64,000 nt of DNA from Pseudomonadota bacterium (GTDB lineage Bacteria > Pseudomonadota > Gammaproteobacteria > Burkholderiales > Rhodocyclaceae). The notes under the pieces are model-generated. The model did not search any database. It had not been told where the DNA came from and was given only the letters and a program-made list of their open reading frames with translations. This document shows positions 63,743 to 64,000 of this stretch, one piece after another. Made by a program: the position numbers and the translations under genes. The stretch is taken from contig JAFEFC010000027.1 in NCBI GenBank assembly GCA_018240785.1, positions 1 to 64,000 of the forward strand. Direction: 5' to 3'. Numbering within the stretch: position 1 is the stretch's first letter; each line of letters begins with the position of its first letter.

Positions 63743-64000
63743 GTTCGGTTTTCCTTGAGAAGTTGGAACTGCATTTGCACGTTGCTGCTGTCTTGCAGAA
63801 CGTGGGTGCAGCGTACGGCCCGGGCTGCCCTGCCGTGATTGCAGGCGTGTAAGTCAGGGTATCGACTTGTGACGGCGCCGCGACCCAAGTCCTTGATTAC
63901 CCGACGCCTCGCGCCTGACGACACGCGCACGCCGTTACAGGGTGCGGCGTCTTCTCCCGCCGCGTAAGCCACCCGGCCATCCCGGGCGTGCCATGTCCGC
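63743..64000. other. window end without a recognised gene
   Basis: These 258 bases hold the promoter side of the Ala/Lys-rich gene and the start of whatever follows outside the window. No frame with a ribosome site and a plausible product is visible, and no hairpin stands out. Confidence 0.5.

Overview
The window is high-GC chromosomal DNA of a betaproteobacterium, most likely Rhodocyclales (Thauera/Azoarcus/Aromatoleum group). This rests on the gene content and order rather than on any marker rRNA: mreBCD-mrdA-rodA-rlpA-dacA-dat-ybeD-lipB-lipA, gatCAB, phoBR, ubiE-ubiJ, atpIBEFHAGDC, parAB-rsmG-mnmG, and a sigma-54-controlled short-chain CoA-transferase/permease pair. About 55 protein genes can be supported. 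No rRNA, tRNA or CRISPR array was seen.

Layout. 1-7.36 kb is an accessory segment with visibly lower GC than the core: an orphan YD-repeat protein, a five-gene type II secretion fragment (L-, M-, N/C-like, secretin D, K-like) without ATPase, platform protein or major pseudopilin, and an unknown 546-residue protein that I tentatively compare to TnsE. Between that gene and the lipA stop codon lie 20-bp-phased direct repeats that could be an operator or the end of a Tn7-like element. 7.36-18.1 kb (minus strand) is a cell-envelope block: lipoate synthesis, then D-amino acid aminotransferase, PBP5-type carboxypeptidase, RlpA, and the elongasome (RodA, PBP2, MreD, MreC, MreB). 18.2-22.1 kb (plus) is gatCAB with a lipoprotein gene inserted between gatA and gatB. 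22.4-29.4 kb carries a class II amidotransferase, a HIT protein, a large unknown protein, phoBR (minus), and DUF971-ubiE-ubiJ for quinone synthesis. 29.5-36.4 kb (minus) is the complete F1Fo ATP synthase operon. 36.6-41.3 kb (plus) holds an LplT-PlsC fusion and a DUF2339 membrane protein, which separate the ATP synthase genes from parB-parA-rsmG-mnmG (41.3-45.8 kb, minus).

46.1-51.1 kb is a catabolic unit: a sigma-54 activator followed by a GntP-type permease and a CoA-transferase, with a -24/-12 promoter and two matching palindromes in the gap. 51.2-57.8 kb: an Lrp-type regulator divergent from leuA (with a perfect 27-bp inverted repeat between them), a small unknown gene, a rhodanese, DbpA helicase, and an MsbA-like ABC exporter. 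57.8-62.1 kb is decayed and mobile DNA: a truncated LysR pseudogene, a low-GC lipoprotein gene, a decayed small gene, a REP-associated tyrosine transposase with six copies of its apparent REP sequence, two small unknown genes, and a Phd/RelE-type toxin-antitoxin pair. The window ends with a DedA-rhodanese fusion and a secreted Ala/Lys-rich low-complexity protein.

Repeated DNA: two diverged copies of a ~115-bp element with ~20-bp terminal inverted repeats (22.1 and 43.1 kb), a Pseudomonas-style REP palindrome (51.7 kb), and the RAYT-linked REPs (59.6-61.4 kb).
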